DNA of 64,000 nucleotides from Bacteroidales bacterium (GTDB lineage: Bacteria > Bacteroidota > Bacteroidia > Bacteroidales > VadinHA17), in assembly GCA_025454815.1 (NCBI GenBank), contig JALONR010000001.1:55287-119286 (forward strand). The letters are read 5' to 3'. The position numbers were made by a program, and so were the translations under genes. The notes under the pieces were generated by a model that did no database searches, was not told the DNA's origin, and saw only the letters and a program-made list of their open reading frames with translations. Below, piece by piece: positions 26,365 to 35,124 of the stretch (the stretch's first letter is position 1; the number at the start of each line of letters is the position of its first letter).

Positions 26365-26766
26365 ATGAAAAACAGGTTTCTGGTAGGGGGGCCAATCACA
26401 CCTCTCCTTATTTCCGAACTGATGACGCTGGGCAGCGATGATAACGGTACCGGAGCGGTTTCAGTCTTTATCGGCAAGGTACGCGACGATGAGACTGACG
26501 GCAAAAGGGTAAAGGCCATAGAGTATTCTGCATATGAGGATATGGTCATTAAAGAGGCCGATGAAATTATCCGGACAGTCAGGTCAGCCTTCAGCGACGT
26601 ACGGACAGTCATGATAGTCCACTCCGTCGGAATTGTAAAGGCTGGCGAAGCATCACTGTTCATCATGGTTACCTCGGGTCACCGTGATCAGGGTACAAGG
26701 GGATGCCGCCACACCCTTGAGATGGTCAAGGAAAAACTTCCGGTCTGGAAAAAGGAGATATACTGA
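26365..26766 (+). CDS. moaE: Molybdopterin synthase catalytic subunit MoaE
   Basis: MoaE forms the heterotetrameric molybdopterin synthase with MoaD and converts precursor Z to molybdopterin. The family signatures are visible: GAVSVFIGKVRD near the N-terminus, the YSAYEDM strand, HSVGIVKAGEASLFI, then HRDQGTRGCRH and the conserved C-terminal lysine-rich VKEKLPVWKKE that contacts the MoaD tail. The 133-residue length is typical. It is the last gene of the queD-polA-moaD-moaE unit. Confidence 0.92.
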   Translation: MKNRFLVGGPITPLLISELMTLGSDDNGTGAVSVFIGKVRDDETDGKRVKAIEYSAYEDMVIKEADEIIRTVRSAFSDVRTVMIVHSVGIVKAGEASLFIMVTSGHRDQGTRGCRHTLEMVKEKLPVWKKEIY

Positions 26767-26860
26767 CTGCGGGTACCGGTTCGCCGTCAACAGCATATCA
26801 GGCCCCACAGGGTGCCCGGGTGCTGAGTGATCAAATCCCCCGCAGGTTCCGGTTGAGGCA

Positions 26861-28534
26861 TCAGCTCCCCGCCGGTGCCTTCAGAAGCGATGCATATCGT
26901 GCCGGGTTACCTGCAATGTTAACAGCCTCCTTTATCTGTGTGTCGCGGCTGACAGAATACTGCACCATACCCCAGTCATAAAAATATCTGCCGGCAAGTT
27001 CTGATTCAATCAGTTCTGTCACATCACTCCGGAACAGGGTCAATTCCCTTTCAAGGGTATGACTTAGGCCCGATTTCAGTTTCTCAAGCGCCTCCCTGTT
27101 CTCATCGTAAAGACCCTCTTCCCTGGCCACCCTTGCCAGTTCGTCATAGATGTTTTCGGAATCGGTCTTATAGGTAAACTTTCTGTCGGTGAGGAATTCC
27201 CTGAACTGTTCAAGATCGCTGTCTGTAATATTCAGGCTGTCAGGGGTTGAGGGCTGAGGGTGCGACCAGTAATAGCCGGTGGCAAAGTCGAAGATCATAT
27301 TCTGGACATAAAGCTCGGTGGCAAACCTGTTGAGCATATCCGATGGTACGGTCACATCCGGGATGATTCCCCCGCCATCCTTCACCGGCCTTCCGTTTCT
27401 TGTCCTGAAGATCCTGGTCAGGGAGTCGGGTATCATCCCCACGCTACCGTCCTCGTTACGGTGAGAGAAGTCCACCGCCTGGATGCATCTTCCGCTGGGG
27501 ATGTAATACTTCGCCGTGGTCATCTTGACCTGTGCCTTATAGCTCAGCGGCCTGGCCACCTGGACAAGCCCCTTCCCGAACGACCTTTCTCCCACTATTA
27601 CACCGCGGTCAAGATCCTGCAGGGCACCTGCAACTATCTCGGAAGCAGATGCCGAGCCCCTGTTAATCAGTACCACAACCGGCATATCCGGAGCAACAGG
27701 GCTTTTGTTGGTGCGGAATACAGCATCATATTGCTTTGCCCTTCCCCTGGTGCTTACAACCTCCTGTCCGGGTTTAACGAACAGATTGACAATTTCAACG
27801 GCTTCATTTACAAGCCCCCCCGGATTGCTTCGCAGGTCAAGAATGAGATCTTCGGCTCCCTGTTTATCCTTGAGGTCAATCAGCGCTTCACGCACCTCTG
27901 CTATGCAGTTTTGCGTAAAATTGGTAAACCTGATATAGCCCGTGTTTTCATCAACCATCCCGTAATACGGAACCGCCGAAATGGCAATTCTTTCCCTTTT
28001 TAACTTCTTCGGGATATCTTCCCCGTTGCGTCTGATGACTATTTCGGCCTCTGTTCCGGGTTCCCCTTTCAGCATGTCTGAAGCCTTGTCAGTTGTCACT
28101 CCCTTCAGGGAGATTCCGTCAATGCTGATCATCAGGTCACCCGGCCGGATACCGCTTTTGTCTGCCGGGAAACCCTTATAGACATTGGTCACAACAATAT
28201 AATCACCTGATTTTCTGATAAGTGACCCGAAGCCTCCGTACTTGCCTGTAGTCATGAAATCAAGGTCTCCGGTATCCTCCTCCGGGTAGAAGACCGTGTA
28301 CGGATCGAGGGTTGACAGCATGCTGTTTATGCTTCTGTGCACAAGTTTTTCCGGGTCTATTTCGTCAACATAAAATGCGTTAAGTTCCCGGAACAGGGAT
28401 ATGTATATATCAAGGTTTTTTGTGAGTTTGAAATCTTTCTTTTCCTGGCCTCCGACCAGAAATCCGAGTGTCAGCAGGGCTGTCACGGAAATTGCCGTGA
28501 CAAGAAGTATCCTTGTTCTGTTCTTGCTTCTCAT
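26861..28534 (-). CDS. S41-family C-terminal processing peptidase
   Basis: The protein has an N-terminal membrane/signal segment (ILLVTAISVTALLTLGFLVGG), a PDZ domain (about 95-185, with GFGSLIRKSGDYIVVTNV and GIRPGDLMISIDG), and the S41 catalytic core with the serine segment GSASASE at 293-299 and the general-base lysine K321 (SFGKG). Family members trim C-termini of periplasmic proteins. I start at ATG 28534 (MRSKNRTR) because the longer frame would run into rnpA. It lies 19 bases after rnpA; the yidD gene often found between these two elsewhere is absent. Confidence 0.92.
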   Translation of the reverse strand: MRSKNRTRILLVTAISVTALLTLGFLVGGQEKKDFKLTKNLDIYISLFRELNAFYVDEIDPEKLVHRSINSMLSTLDPYTVFYPEEDTGDLDFMTTGKYGGFGSLIRKSGDYIVVTNVYKGFPADKSGIRPGDLMISIDGISLKGVTTDKASDMLKGEPGTEAEIVIRRNGEDIPKKLKRERIAISAVPYYGMVDENTGYIRFTNFTQNCIAEVREALIDLKDKQGAEDLILDLRSNPGGLVNEAVEIVNLFVKPGQEVVSTRGRAKQYDAVFRTNKSPVAPDMPVVVLINRGSASASEIVAGALQDLDRGVIVGERSFGKGLVQVARPLSYKAQVKMTTAKYYIPSGRCIQAVDFSHRNEDGSVGMIPDSLTRIFRTRNGRPVKDGGGIIPDVTVPSDMLNRFATELYVQNMIFDFATGYYWSHPQPSTPDSLNITDSDLEQFREFLTDRKFTYKTDSENIYDELARVAREEGLYDENREALEKLKSGLSHTLERELTLFRSDVTELIESELAGRYFYDWGMVQYSVSRDTQIKEAVNIAGNPARYASLLKAPAGS

Positions 28535-28553
28535 AAATGAAATTTTCACAAAG

Positions 28554-28988
28554 TTAATATTTAAGCCCTGACACCCTTGCAATAGCTTCCTTAATGCTTT
28601 TTTCGGTGTAATCGTACGGCCTGATCATGGTGTCTGTCCAGATAATTGCGATATCAGCCGAGAGGCTTTTTTCCTTCATAAGGGCGACAAGCGGTTCCTT
28701 GTTCTTCCTCCAGGCTTCCCGGATCCTCCTCCTCATCAGGTTGCGGTCAACGGCTTTCTTAAAATGACGACGGGGAACTGTTATAAGCACCCTGACTGGC
28801 AACATCCCGGCCGATACGGACCTGATACGGTATAAAATCCTGAGGGATGATATATTAAGGGAACGGCCTTCGGCGAAGAGCTCGCTGATGGCTTTCACGC
28901 TGCAGAGTCTTTCACTTTTGTTGAATGATGCCACCCTTTTTTTCATGGGGAAAGAGAAAGCATCGATCCGGCGGGAAGGATGCTTCAT
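28554..28988 (-). CDS. rnpA: Ribonuclease P protein component
   Basis: RnpA is the protein cofactor of RNase P, which matures tRNA 5' ends. The family signature is the basic RNR-type helix VDRNLMRRRIREAWR, preceded by the N-terminal FNKSERLCSVKAISELFAEG and a hydrophobic-basic strand (LPVRVLITVPRRHFKKA). Two starts are possible: ATG 28988 (144 residues) and ATG 28946 (130 residues, MKKRVASFNK). Neither has a Shine-Dalgarno sequence. I list the longer form because short N-terminal extensions are common in this phylum. It lies in the hemD-rnpA-S41 run. Confidence 0.93.
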   Translation of the reverse strand: MKHPSRRIDAFSFPMKKRVASFNKSERLCSVKAISELFAEGRSLNISSLRILYRIRSVSAGMLPVRVLITVPRRHFKKAVDRNLMRRRIREAWRKNKEPLVALMKEKSLSADIAIIWTDTMIRPYDYTEKSIKEAIARVSGLKY

Positions 28989-29012
28989 TTCATGTATTAT
29001 GGCTTTAGGCCG

Positions 29013-29768
29013 TTATTTGTTGTTTTTGTTATACTCTTTCAGGAAGTTGTCAAGGGCCATGGTCATTGAAGGGGCTTTCGGATTGGGAGCCTGGAGGTCA
29101 AGCCTGAACCCTTCGTTGGTGACGGCTTCCGCGGTGGTTGGTCCAAAGGCCGCAATCTTCACCTCACCCTGTACGAAAGAAGGGAAGTTATCCTTCAGTG
29201 ATTTTATCCCTGAAGGGCTGAAGAATACAAGAAGGTCGTAATCGAGTTCCTTAGATTCAAAGTCCCTGCTTATGGTACGGTACATTGTACCGATGGTATG
29301 CTTTATCCTGTAACTGCTGAGCAGGTCGGGTATGTCTGATTTATGCGGGTCAGAAAGAGGAACAAAGAAGTTTTCCTCCTTGTGCTTGATGATCACGTCA
29401 ATGAGGTCTTCAAAATTGGCTTTGCCGTGGAATATCTTTCGTTTCCGGTAGACGATGTATTTCTGCAGGTAGAAAGCCACGTTTTCTGTAATGCAGAAGT
29501 ATTTCATCGTGTCCGGGACAACGATCCGCATCTCCTCACATATTCTGAAATAGTGATCTATGCCAGTTTTTGAGGTGAAGATGATTGCCGTGAAATCTGC
29601 CAGGTTGATCTTCTGTTGCCTGAAGTCCTTTGCCGGTATACCCTCAATCTGAATAAACTGTTTGAAGTCGATTTTCAGATTGTACTTTTTTGCGAGCTCG
29701 AAATATGGTGATTTCGGATTGTTTGGCTCAGGCTGCGACACTAATACCTTCCTTATTTTCAAAGCCAT
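29013..29768 (-). CDS. hemD: Uroporphyrinogen-III synthase
   Basis: HemD closes hydroxymethylbilane with inversion of ring D to give uroporphyrinogen III for haem and related tetrapyrroles. HemD proteins are poorly conserved; the call rests on length (251), the two-domain layout with TAIIFTSKTGIDHYFRIC in the first domain and the C-terminal YDLLVFFSPSGIKSLKDNF and IAAFGPTTAEAVTNEGFR, and on its place upstream of rnpA, which is usual in Bacteroidota. No other hem gene is in the window. Confidence 0.88.
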   Translation of the reverse strand: MALKIRKVLVSQPEPNNPKSPYFELAKKYNLKIDFKQFIQIEGIPAKDFRQQKINLADFTAIIFTSKTGIDHYFRICEEMRIVVPDTMKYFCITENVAFYLQKYIVYRKRKIFHGKANFEDLIDVIIKHKEENFFVPLSDPHKSDIPDLLSSYRIKHTIGTMYRTISRDFESKELDYDLLVFFSPSGIKSLKDNFPSFVQGEVKIAAFGPTTAEAVTNEGFRLDLQAPNPKAPSMTMALDNFLKEYNKNNK

Positions 29769-29804
29769 AAGTTTTTAGTTCAACCTCCACTTCCCGGCCG
29801 CCTG

Positions 29805-30662
29805 TCATATAATCCCCAGTATCCTGAGAATGACCAGAACGGGCAGGACTTCAAGGGCACAAAGGTACAAAAGGAAATAAAATATTGGTATATGCCTTTC
29901 GTTAAAAATTGATAGCAGCCTTAACACTCTGATTAGCAGAAATATGGAGGTAACGACAAGGCCTGTGATTATAAACGGAAGGGTATTGTCAACCTGTGCA
30001 AAAAGGGTGATTCCGCTCAAAATGAAAAGTATTGTTGAACAGGCAAACCAGGAATTGTATATGACATTCATGTATTCGCGGAACGGATTTTTTAGCCCGG
30101 TAATGCCGGCCAGGATGATGCTTGTAAGGTGCCTGGCAAGCAGGGCTGCGAGGAATGATCCTGCCAGGACGGCTGTCAGCCCCACGGATCCCCCCGGGAA
30201 ATTTCTTCCGGCCACTCCCGTTGAAAGGAGTGAAACGGCAGCAAAGAGGCTTATGTTGATGATGGTAAACAGGTTTCTCAGCAGGGGGGGCCAGGAAAAC
30301 ACTTCAGATGTTCCGGGAGGAGCGGCTTCCTCCTTTCTTCGGAAGCTTATTGAAGCCAGGCCAGTAATAGTACTCTTGCGACCGAATACTGTGAGCAGGG
30401 TGATGATAAGCAATGAGAGCGAGAGAAGTATAAAACCCATGTCACCGTTAATAATCTCCTGAGGTCTCGGGTTTCCGTTAACGCGTCCGAAACCGGAGAG
30501 ATAATCATCCCCGGAGACAGAAACCACCTCTTCTTCCCGGATCGGGCTGACCGTGTCAGAAATAACGGGGATGATCCGCCCTATGCTGAACTCAGACTGA
30601 CCGGACGGCAGTTTGAGAGTATCAGCAGCAACACTGATCGTATCGCCTTGACCGACAGACAT
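29805..30662 (-). CDS. DUF4271 multi-pass membrane protein
   Basis: The 285-residue product has an N-terminal soluble segment of about 90 residues and six or seven hydrophobic helices through the rest (for example FILLSLSLLIITLLTVFG and IFYFLLYLCALEVLPVLVIL at the end). It matches the DUF4271 pattern and its usual position before hemD. I start at ATG 30662, eight bases after the deoC stop; the longer frame from 30764 would overlap deoC by about 90 bases. Function is unknown. With hemD 36 bases downstream, co-transcription is likely. Confidence 0.75.
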   Translation of the reverse strand: MSVGQGDTISVAADTLKLPSGQSEFSIGRIIPVISDTVSPIREEEVVSVSGDDYLSGFGRVNGNPRPQEIINGDMGFILLSLSLLIITLLTVFGRKSTITGLASISFRRKEEAAPPGTSEVFSWPPLLRNLFTIINISLFAAVSLLSTGVAGRNFPGGSVGLTAVLAGSFLAALLARHLTSIILAGITGLKNPFREYMNVIYNSWFACSTILFILSGITLFAQVDNTLPFIITGLVVTSIFLLIRVLRLLSIFNERHIPIFYFLLYLCALEVLPVLVILRILGII

Positions 30663-30670
30663 AACTGATG

Positions 30671-31543
30671 CTAAAAGTAAGCCGGTTCTCCCGGGTAGAG
30701 TTCTGAAAGGATATTGTTTGCCAGGCGGGAGGCTCCTATCCTGAAATATCCGGGTGTGAGCCATTTCTTTCCGAGCATGTTCTGTACTATGAAGTAATAT
30801 ACCAGGGCTTCGTCCGGGGTTACTATTCCACCTGCGGGTTTGAATCCGATCATAATGCCGGTCTCATTGTAGTAGTCACGTATAGCGCGGCACATCACCC
30901 AGGCAGCTTCGGGGGTGGCTGATACCGGGCTTTTGCCTGTGGATGTCTTGATAAAATCAGCCCCTGATTCCATTGCTATAATTGAAGCCCTGTATATGTT
31001 CCTCTCATCCTTGAGCAACCCTGTCTCCAGGATAACCTTCAGGGTTGTTTCGCCGGCCGCTTCCCTTATCTCCTTCAGCTCATCGATGACCGAGTCAAGG
31101 GCTCCCTCGAGGAATGTGCCCACTGGAATGACCACGTCTATTTCATCGGCACCCATCCTGACAGCCATGGAGGTCTCCATAATCTTCACCTCGGTGAATG
31201 TCTGTGCTGATGGGAATGATGCGGCCACAACTGCAAGCCTGACTCCGCTGCTTCCCAGTCCCTCCCGGGCCACTTTAACGAAATTGGGGTATACGCACAA
31301 AGCCGCAACATTGCTGATATCGCTGAAGCTGTAGCTGAACTGGGCGGTCCGTTCCGCAAAGCTCTGAATGGTTCCCGAACTGTCGGAAGTATTGAGGCTG
31401 GTAAGGTCGATGCATGAAAAGATCTCCTTCAGCAGCGGAGCCCTTTCAACTGCACCGGGTAACTTTTTCGCCTCGGCGATGCATTCACCCATCTCGCCGG
31501 GGAAGTAGTCGTGATTCAGGAGTTTTTTATATAATTTACTCAT
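30671..31543 (-). CDS. deoC: Deoxyribose-phosphate aldolase
   Basis: DeoC cleaves 2-deoxyribose-5-phosphate to acetaldehyde and glyceraldehyde-3-phosphate in deoxynucleoside catabolism. The Schiff-base lysine is Lys199 in DFIKTSTGK; the second active-site lysine is in GFKPAGGI and an early SCIDLTSL segment matches the family. Length (290) is typical of the longer DeoC subgroup. It heads the deoC-DUF4271-hemD-rnpA-S41 series. No exact TAnnTTTG element is seen upstream. Confidence 0.95.
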   Translation of the reverse strand: MSKLYKKLLNHDYFPGEMGECIAEAKKLPGAVERAPLLKEIFSCIDLTSLNTSDSSGTIQSFAERTAQFSYSFSDISNVAALCVYPNFVKVAREGLGSSGVRLAVVAASFPSAQTFTEVKIMETSMAVRMGADEIDVVIPVGTFLEGALDSVIDELKEIREAAGETTLKVILETGLLKDERNIYRASIIAMESGADFIKTSTGKSPVSATPEAAWVMCRAIRDYYNETGIMIGFKPAGGIVTPDEALVYYFIVQNMLGKKWLTPGYFRIGASRLANNILSELYPGEPAYF

Positions 31544-31732
31544 ATTGTGTATTATATATTGTAAGGCATAACCAGTCTGCCCGCATTCAAACGCGGGTCA
31601 ATTTAATTGTTTTTAATGAAACTTGCATGAACATGAACTCACAAATAGGAATGATCATAAAATTTCATACAAGTTCCATCAGACCAATAGATCAGATAAT
31701 TCTGCATTGAAAGAAAACAAACAATACAGAGG

Positions 31733-33109
31733 CTATTTACGAAGACTTTTGTTTCTTGCCAGCGAAGCGAAGATACCCGCAAAGCACAGGACGGAGAAGA
31801 CAACGAACCCGCTTTTCATTGAATTCATCAGTTGCGGGTAGTTATCCGGGTTGATTTTTTCCTGCCCCATATACAGTGCCAGGAGCATCAGGGCTATTGC
31901 CATGCTCAATGTTTGTCCCACATTTCTCATTGTGCCGAGCATTCCCGAGGCATTACCCAGCTGCCTCTTTTCAACCGAGCTCATGATTGCATTGGAATTA
32001 GGCGATGAGAATAGGGAGAATCCGGCTCCCATGATGATAAGTACTGCTACAATCAGCGCCACCGGGGTCTCTTCGGTGAGGAAACAGAGGATTATCAGTC
32101 CAACGGAAGTTACTGCCATTCCTATGGAGGCGAGGACCCCCGGGTTATGGCTGTCGGAAAGCTTACCGGCAGCCGGTGATATAAGTGCCATTGTCAGTGG
32201 CCATGACATGAGTACAAACCCTGCGTCGCGCGGTCCCAGGTCCTTGATGTACTGGAGGAACAGGCTCAGGAAGAAGCCGATGGCGCTGGTGGCGGCGTAA
32301 TGAATCAGTGCTGCCAGGCTCGAGAAGGCAAAGACCCTGTTTTTTGAGAGGAGGGTCATGTCAAACAGCGGATGAAATGCCTTTTTTTCCCTGAGGACAA
32401 ACAGGGGCATGAGCAACAGGCCGGTCCCGGTGATAATCCACCCCGGCAGTGACGGAAGCTTTGAGAAGCCATACATAAGTGCGGCCATTGAAAGACCATA
32501 TATCAGGGCACCAGCCCAGTCAAATCTTTCACCTCTGGCATCAGCCCATTCCTGCTTCATCTTGGCGCGGATAAGAATAAGGCTGATTATTCCCATGGGA
32601 ACCAGGAAGGCAAATATGCTTCTCCAACCCAGGTATCGGGTCAGCAATCCGCCGAGGAACGGACCTGATGCAAGGCCGACATACACTGCAGTGACGTTGA
32701 TGCCCATTGCCCGGCCTCTCTCTCCCGGAGGAAATACGGATGTCAGGATGGCCATGTTGGTACCGAACATCAGTGCTCCCCCTATCCCCTGAAGTATCCG
32801 GATTCCTATAAGCCACCTTATGCCGGGGGTGAAGGTGAGGAGTATCATGGAAAGGGTGAAGATCACGAGTCCTGCGGTAAAGATCTTCCTTCTGCCCAGT
32901 ATGTCTCCTAGCCTCCCGGCTGGCAGCAGCAGCATCGAGGTTGTAAGCATATAGCTGCTGATGATCCAGTTCAGGGTGACAGCATTAAGGCTGAATTCCT
33001 CCCCGATGGAAGGGAGGGCAAGGTTTACTGCAGAACCCATGAAGGGAGTCAGAAAAGATGCGAAGGCAGTAACCGTCAGTACTGACCTTTTGAGCTCATT
33101 ATCAGTCAT
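31733..33109 (-). CDS. MFS drug-efflux type transporter (DHA2-like)
   Basis: The 458-residue protein has about 14 hydrophobic segments and the major-facilitator signatures of the EmrB/QacA group: ALPSIGEEF after helix 1, LPAGRLGDILGRRKIF between helices 2 and 3, and the helix-5 pattern GLASGPFLGGLL. Such proteins are proton-coupled exporters of drugs or metabolites; the substrate is not readable. Its start overlaps the dtd stop by four bases. The 189 bases between it and deoC hold only a short CCCGC/GCGGG hairpin (about 31582-31599) without a T-tract. Confidence 0.88.
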   Translation of the reverse strand: MTDNELKRSVLTVTAFASFLTPFMGSAVNLALPSIGEEFSLNAVTLNWIISSYMLTTSMLLLPAGRLGDILGRRKIFTAGLVIFTLSMILLTFTPGIRWLIGIRILQGIGGALMFGTNMAILTSVFPPGERGRAMGINVTAVYVGLASGPFLGGLLTRYLGWRSIFAFLVPMGIISLILIRAKMKQEWADARGERFDWAGALIYGLSMAALMYGFSKLPSLPGWIITGTGLLLMPLFVLREKKAFHPLFDMTLLSKNRVFAFSSLAALIHYAATSAIGFFLSLFLQYIKDLGPRDAGFVLMSWPLTMALISPAAGKLSDSHNPGVLASIGMAVTSVGLIILCFLTEETPVALIVAVLIIMGAGFSLFSSPNSNAIMSSVEKRQLGNASGMLGTMRNVGQTLSMAIALMLLALYMGQEKINPDNYPQLMNSMKSGFVVFSVLCFAGIFASLARNKSLRK

Positions 33110-33558
33110 TCCCTGTTCCTGCTGTCAATTATGATTGTGACCGGGCCGTCATTCACCAGTTCAATTTCCATCATCGCACCGAAAATGCCTGTTGCGGGCA
33201 TCCTCCCCAGCAGCTCCCCGGTGCAGGCAATAAATTCCTCGTAGAGGGGGATTGCCTTATCGGGTCTGGCCGCCCTTATATATGACGGCCTGTTTCCCTT
33301 TTTTGTGGAGGCATGAAGTGTAAACTGGCTGACAATCATAATCTCACCACCTGTTTCAATAGCAGCAAGATTCATCACCCCGTTGCTGTCATCGAAGAGA
33401 CGAAGGTTTACAACCTTTGATGCAAGCCAGGATACATCGTCAGGTGTGTCTGCTTCCTCTATGCCTGCCAGCACCAGCAGACCCCTTCCGATCGTTGAGT
33501 GCACTTTCCCGTCTATGCTGACGGAGGCCCTTTTCACTCTCTGTACAACTATTCTCAT
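33106..33558 (-). CDS. dtd: D-aminoacyl-tRNA deacylase
   Basis: Dtd hydrolyses D-amino acids (and glycine mischarged on tRNA-Ala) from tRNA, enforcing chirality. The two signature motifs are exact: SQFTLHA and the C-terminal NDGPVT with the Gly-cisPro pair. The 150-residue length is normal. The divergent mntP gene has its -7 element 36 bases away, and the opposite strand there carries only a one-mismatch element (TATTTTTA) for dtd. Confidence 0.95.
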   Translation of the reverse strand: MRIVVQRVKRASVSIDGKVHSTIGRGLLVLAGIEEADTPDDVSWLASKVVNLRLFDDSNGVMNLAAIETGGEIMIVSQFTLHASTKKGNRPSYIRAARPDKAIPLYEEFIACTGELLGRMPATGIFGAMMEIELVNDGPVTIIIDSRNRE

Positions 33559-33594
33559 GCCGTGAAACAGGATGGTAAAAATAGCAATAATTAC

Positions 33595-33602
33595 TATTTT
33601 TG
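33595..33602 (+). promoter_or_regulatory. -7 promoter element for mntP
   Basis: TATTTTTG is an exact TAnnTTTG match, 15 bases before ATG 33618. It overlaps the alternative TTG start at 33600, supporting the ATG. Confidence 0.45.
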
Positions 33603-33617
33603 GGCCATCCGAAACTG

Positions 33618-34184
33618 ATGGACCTGATAACTATCACAGGAGTAGCCCTTGGGCTCTCGTTCGACAGCTTCGCTGTTTCGCTCTCGTGCGGGGTGATTGA
33701 GTCGAAGATAAAGTTCAGGAGTGCCATGCGCATTGCCTTTATCCTTGCGCTTTTCCAGGGTGGTCTGACGGTGCTTGGTTTCTTTCTCGGGTCAACAGTC
33801 GCCGGCCAGATTGAGATGTATGACCATTGGGTGGCCTTTGTTCTGCTGATGATACTGGCCGCAAGGATGATCATCGGGGGGATGAAGGGGGAGGCTGACC
33901 GGCAACCGGTTGACCTCAGCCGCTGGACCGTGCTCCTTACCATGGCTGTAGGCACAAGCATTGACGCTTTTGCGGTGGGGATCAGCTTTGCCCTGCTGAG
34001 GGTGGAGATCTGGAGCGCAGGCCTGATAATAGGGGCGGTCACCTTCATTGCATCCATGACTGCAATCCGTATCGGCAAATCGGCCGGCAGCCGCCTCGGC
34101 TCAAAAGTGGAGATTCTGGGCGGCATAATCCTGGCAGCCATAGGGATCCGCATACTTGCAGAACATCTGATGGCTGCTGCCTAG
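33618..34184 (+). CDS. mntP: Manganese efflux pump MntP
   Basis: MntP is a six-helix inner-membrane exporter that lowers cytoplasmic Mn2+. The 188-residue protein shows the two-fold repeat typical of the family, with acidic metal-binding signatures LGLSFDSFAVSLSCG near the N-terminus and GTSIDAFAVGISFAL in the second half. I start at ATG 33618 (MDLITITG); a TTG at 33600 would add six residues but overlaps the promoter. In several bacteria mntP expression is controlled by an Mn-sensing riboswitch; here the leader is too short for one. Confidence 0.92.
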   Translation: MDLITITGVALGLSFDSFAVSLSCGVIESKIKFRSAMRIAFILALFQGGLTVLGFFLGSTVAGQIEMYDHWVAFVLLMILAARMIIGGMKGEADRQPVDLSRWTVLLTMAVGTSIDAFAVGISFALLRVEIWSAGLIIGAVTFIASMTAIRIGKSAGSRLGSKVEILGGIILAAIGIRILAEHLMAAA

Positions 34185-34254
34185 AGCTTCCGGGAACACC
34201 ATTGTGGAGAGCCTTCTGCCATCATCCGCCGAAAACGGGTCAGCAATGCAGGGA

Positions 34255-35040
34255 TTAAAACGGGATCATGTATCTTTCACGACCTGAAAAAACGGCCATC
34301 TCCCTGTATCCCGCCCTTTTGAGGAGATCATATGCCTCACTGAAATATTGTCCGATCCTTTCGGGAAAATGGGCGTCTGAATTGACACATACCGGCACCC
34401 CGTGCTCGGCAAAAACAGAAAGATACTGCCTGTCAGGGTAGAAGTCCTGCACAGGTTTGTTCCGTCCGTTGGTGTTGAGCTCAAAGGCAACATCATGTAT
34501 TTCAAATGCAGAGGCCATCATGCTGTAGAGGTGAGTGATGTCTGCCTCAGGCCTGAAACGGTGTATGCGTACAAGGTCAGGGTGACCCATTATATCGAAG
34601 AAACCGGTGGATGCAGCCTCGCATACCAGGTTGAAATAGTTCTCGTAAATGAGATCAATGTCCTTGCCGATGTAGAAGCCGGGTCCAAGGTCTACAGTCT
34701 CTTCCCCCAGGTAATGAACAGATCCTATTATGAAGTCAAAAGGGAATGAATTGATAATCCGGTCTGTCACTTTCTCCTTCCCGGGCAGATAATCAATTTC
34801 CAGTCCGAGCCTGATAGCAATATCCTTATATTGGCTTTTTAACCTCAGAATATGTTCGGCATAAGCCGGCAGGCGGGAATGTTCCATGCACCATTCCGGG
34901 TCACCTCCGGAGGGATTCAGATGGTCTGAAAAACCGATCTCCTTCAGCCCCAGCCTGAGGGCTGTCTCAACATATGCCTCCGGCTCCCTCTTCCCGTCAC
35001 TGTAAATGGTATGAATATGATAATCCGTGCCGTAAAACAT
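34255..35040 (-). CDS. PHP-domain phosphatase (histidinol-phosphatase-like)
   Basis: The PHP metal motifs are visible: DYHIHTIYSDG at the N-terminus, IGFSDHLNPSG, LGLEIDY, IGSVHYLG, GHPDLVRIH and a C-terminal NSDAHFPE. These define a trinuclear-metal phosphoesterase. Family members include histidinol-phosphate phosphatase of histidine synthesis, but no his genes are nearby, so the substrate is uncertain. I start at ATG 35040 (MFYGTDYHIHT); ATG 35070 overlaps the -7 element at 35068-35075, and ATG 35055 remains possible. Confidence 0.82.
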   Translation of the reverse strand: MFYGTDYHIHTIYSDGKREPEAYVETALRLGLKEIGFSDHLNPSGGDPEWCMEHSRLPAYAEHILRLKSQYKDIAIRLGLEIDYLPGKEKVTDRIINSFPFDFIIGSVHYLGEETVDLGPGFYIGKDIDLIYENYFNLVCEAASTGFFDIMGHPDLVRIHRFRPEADITHLYSMMASAFEIHDVAFELNTNGRNKPVQDFYPDRQYLSVFAEHGVPVCVNSDAHFPERIGQYFSEAYDLLKRAGYREMAVFSGRERYMIPF

Positions 35041-35067
35041 TTTCTCCGGGCCCATTGTTGCTATTGC

Positions 35068-35075
35068 CAAAATTA
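35068..35075 (-). promoter_or_regulatory. -7 promoter element for the PHP phosphatase gene
   Basis: The minus strand reads TAATTTTG, an exact TAnnTTTG match, 27 bases before ATG 35040. The same octamer occurs on the other strand at 35109-35116 for the divergent regulator. Confidence 0.5.
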
Positions 35076-35108
35076 TGAAAGGTGAACGAATAATTCCGCG
35101 GATTGTTC

Positions 35109-35116
35109 TAATTTTG
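35109..35116 (+). promoter_or_regulatory. -7 promoter element for the second Crp/Fnr gene
   Basis: TAATTTTG is an exact TAnnTTTG match, only eight bases before ATG 35125, which implies a very short or absent leader. Confidence 0.5.
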
Positions 35117-35124
35117 TAAAATTC

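Noticed and set aside
27260..28003. Plus-strand reading frame of 247 codons
   Set aside because: It lies wholly antisense to the S41 protease, which has complete catalytic motifs; no recognisable domain in the shadow frame.
28535..28553. yidD gene expected between rnpA and the S41 protease
   Set aside because: Only 19 bases separate the two genes; yidD is absent here.
31581..31600. CCCGC/GCGGG hairpin between deoC and the MFS gene
   Set aside because: Five-base stem without a T-tract on the correct strand; not a convincing terminator or operator.
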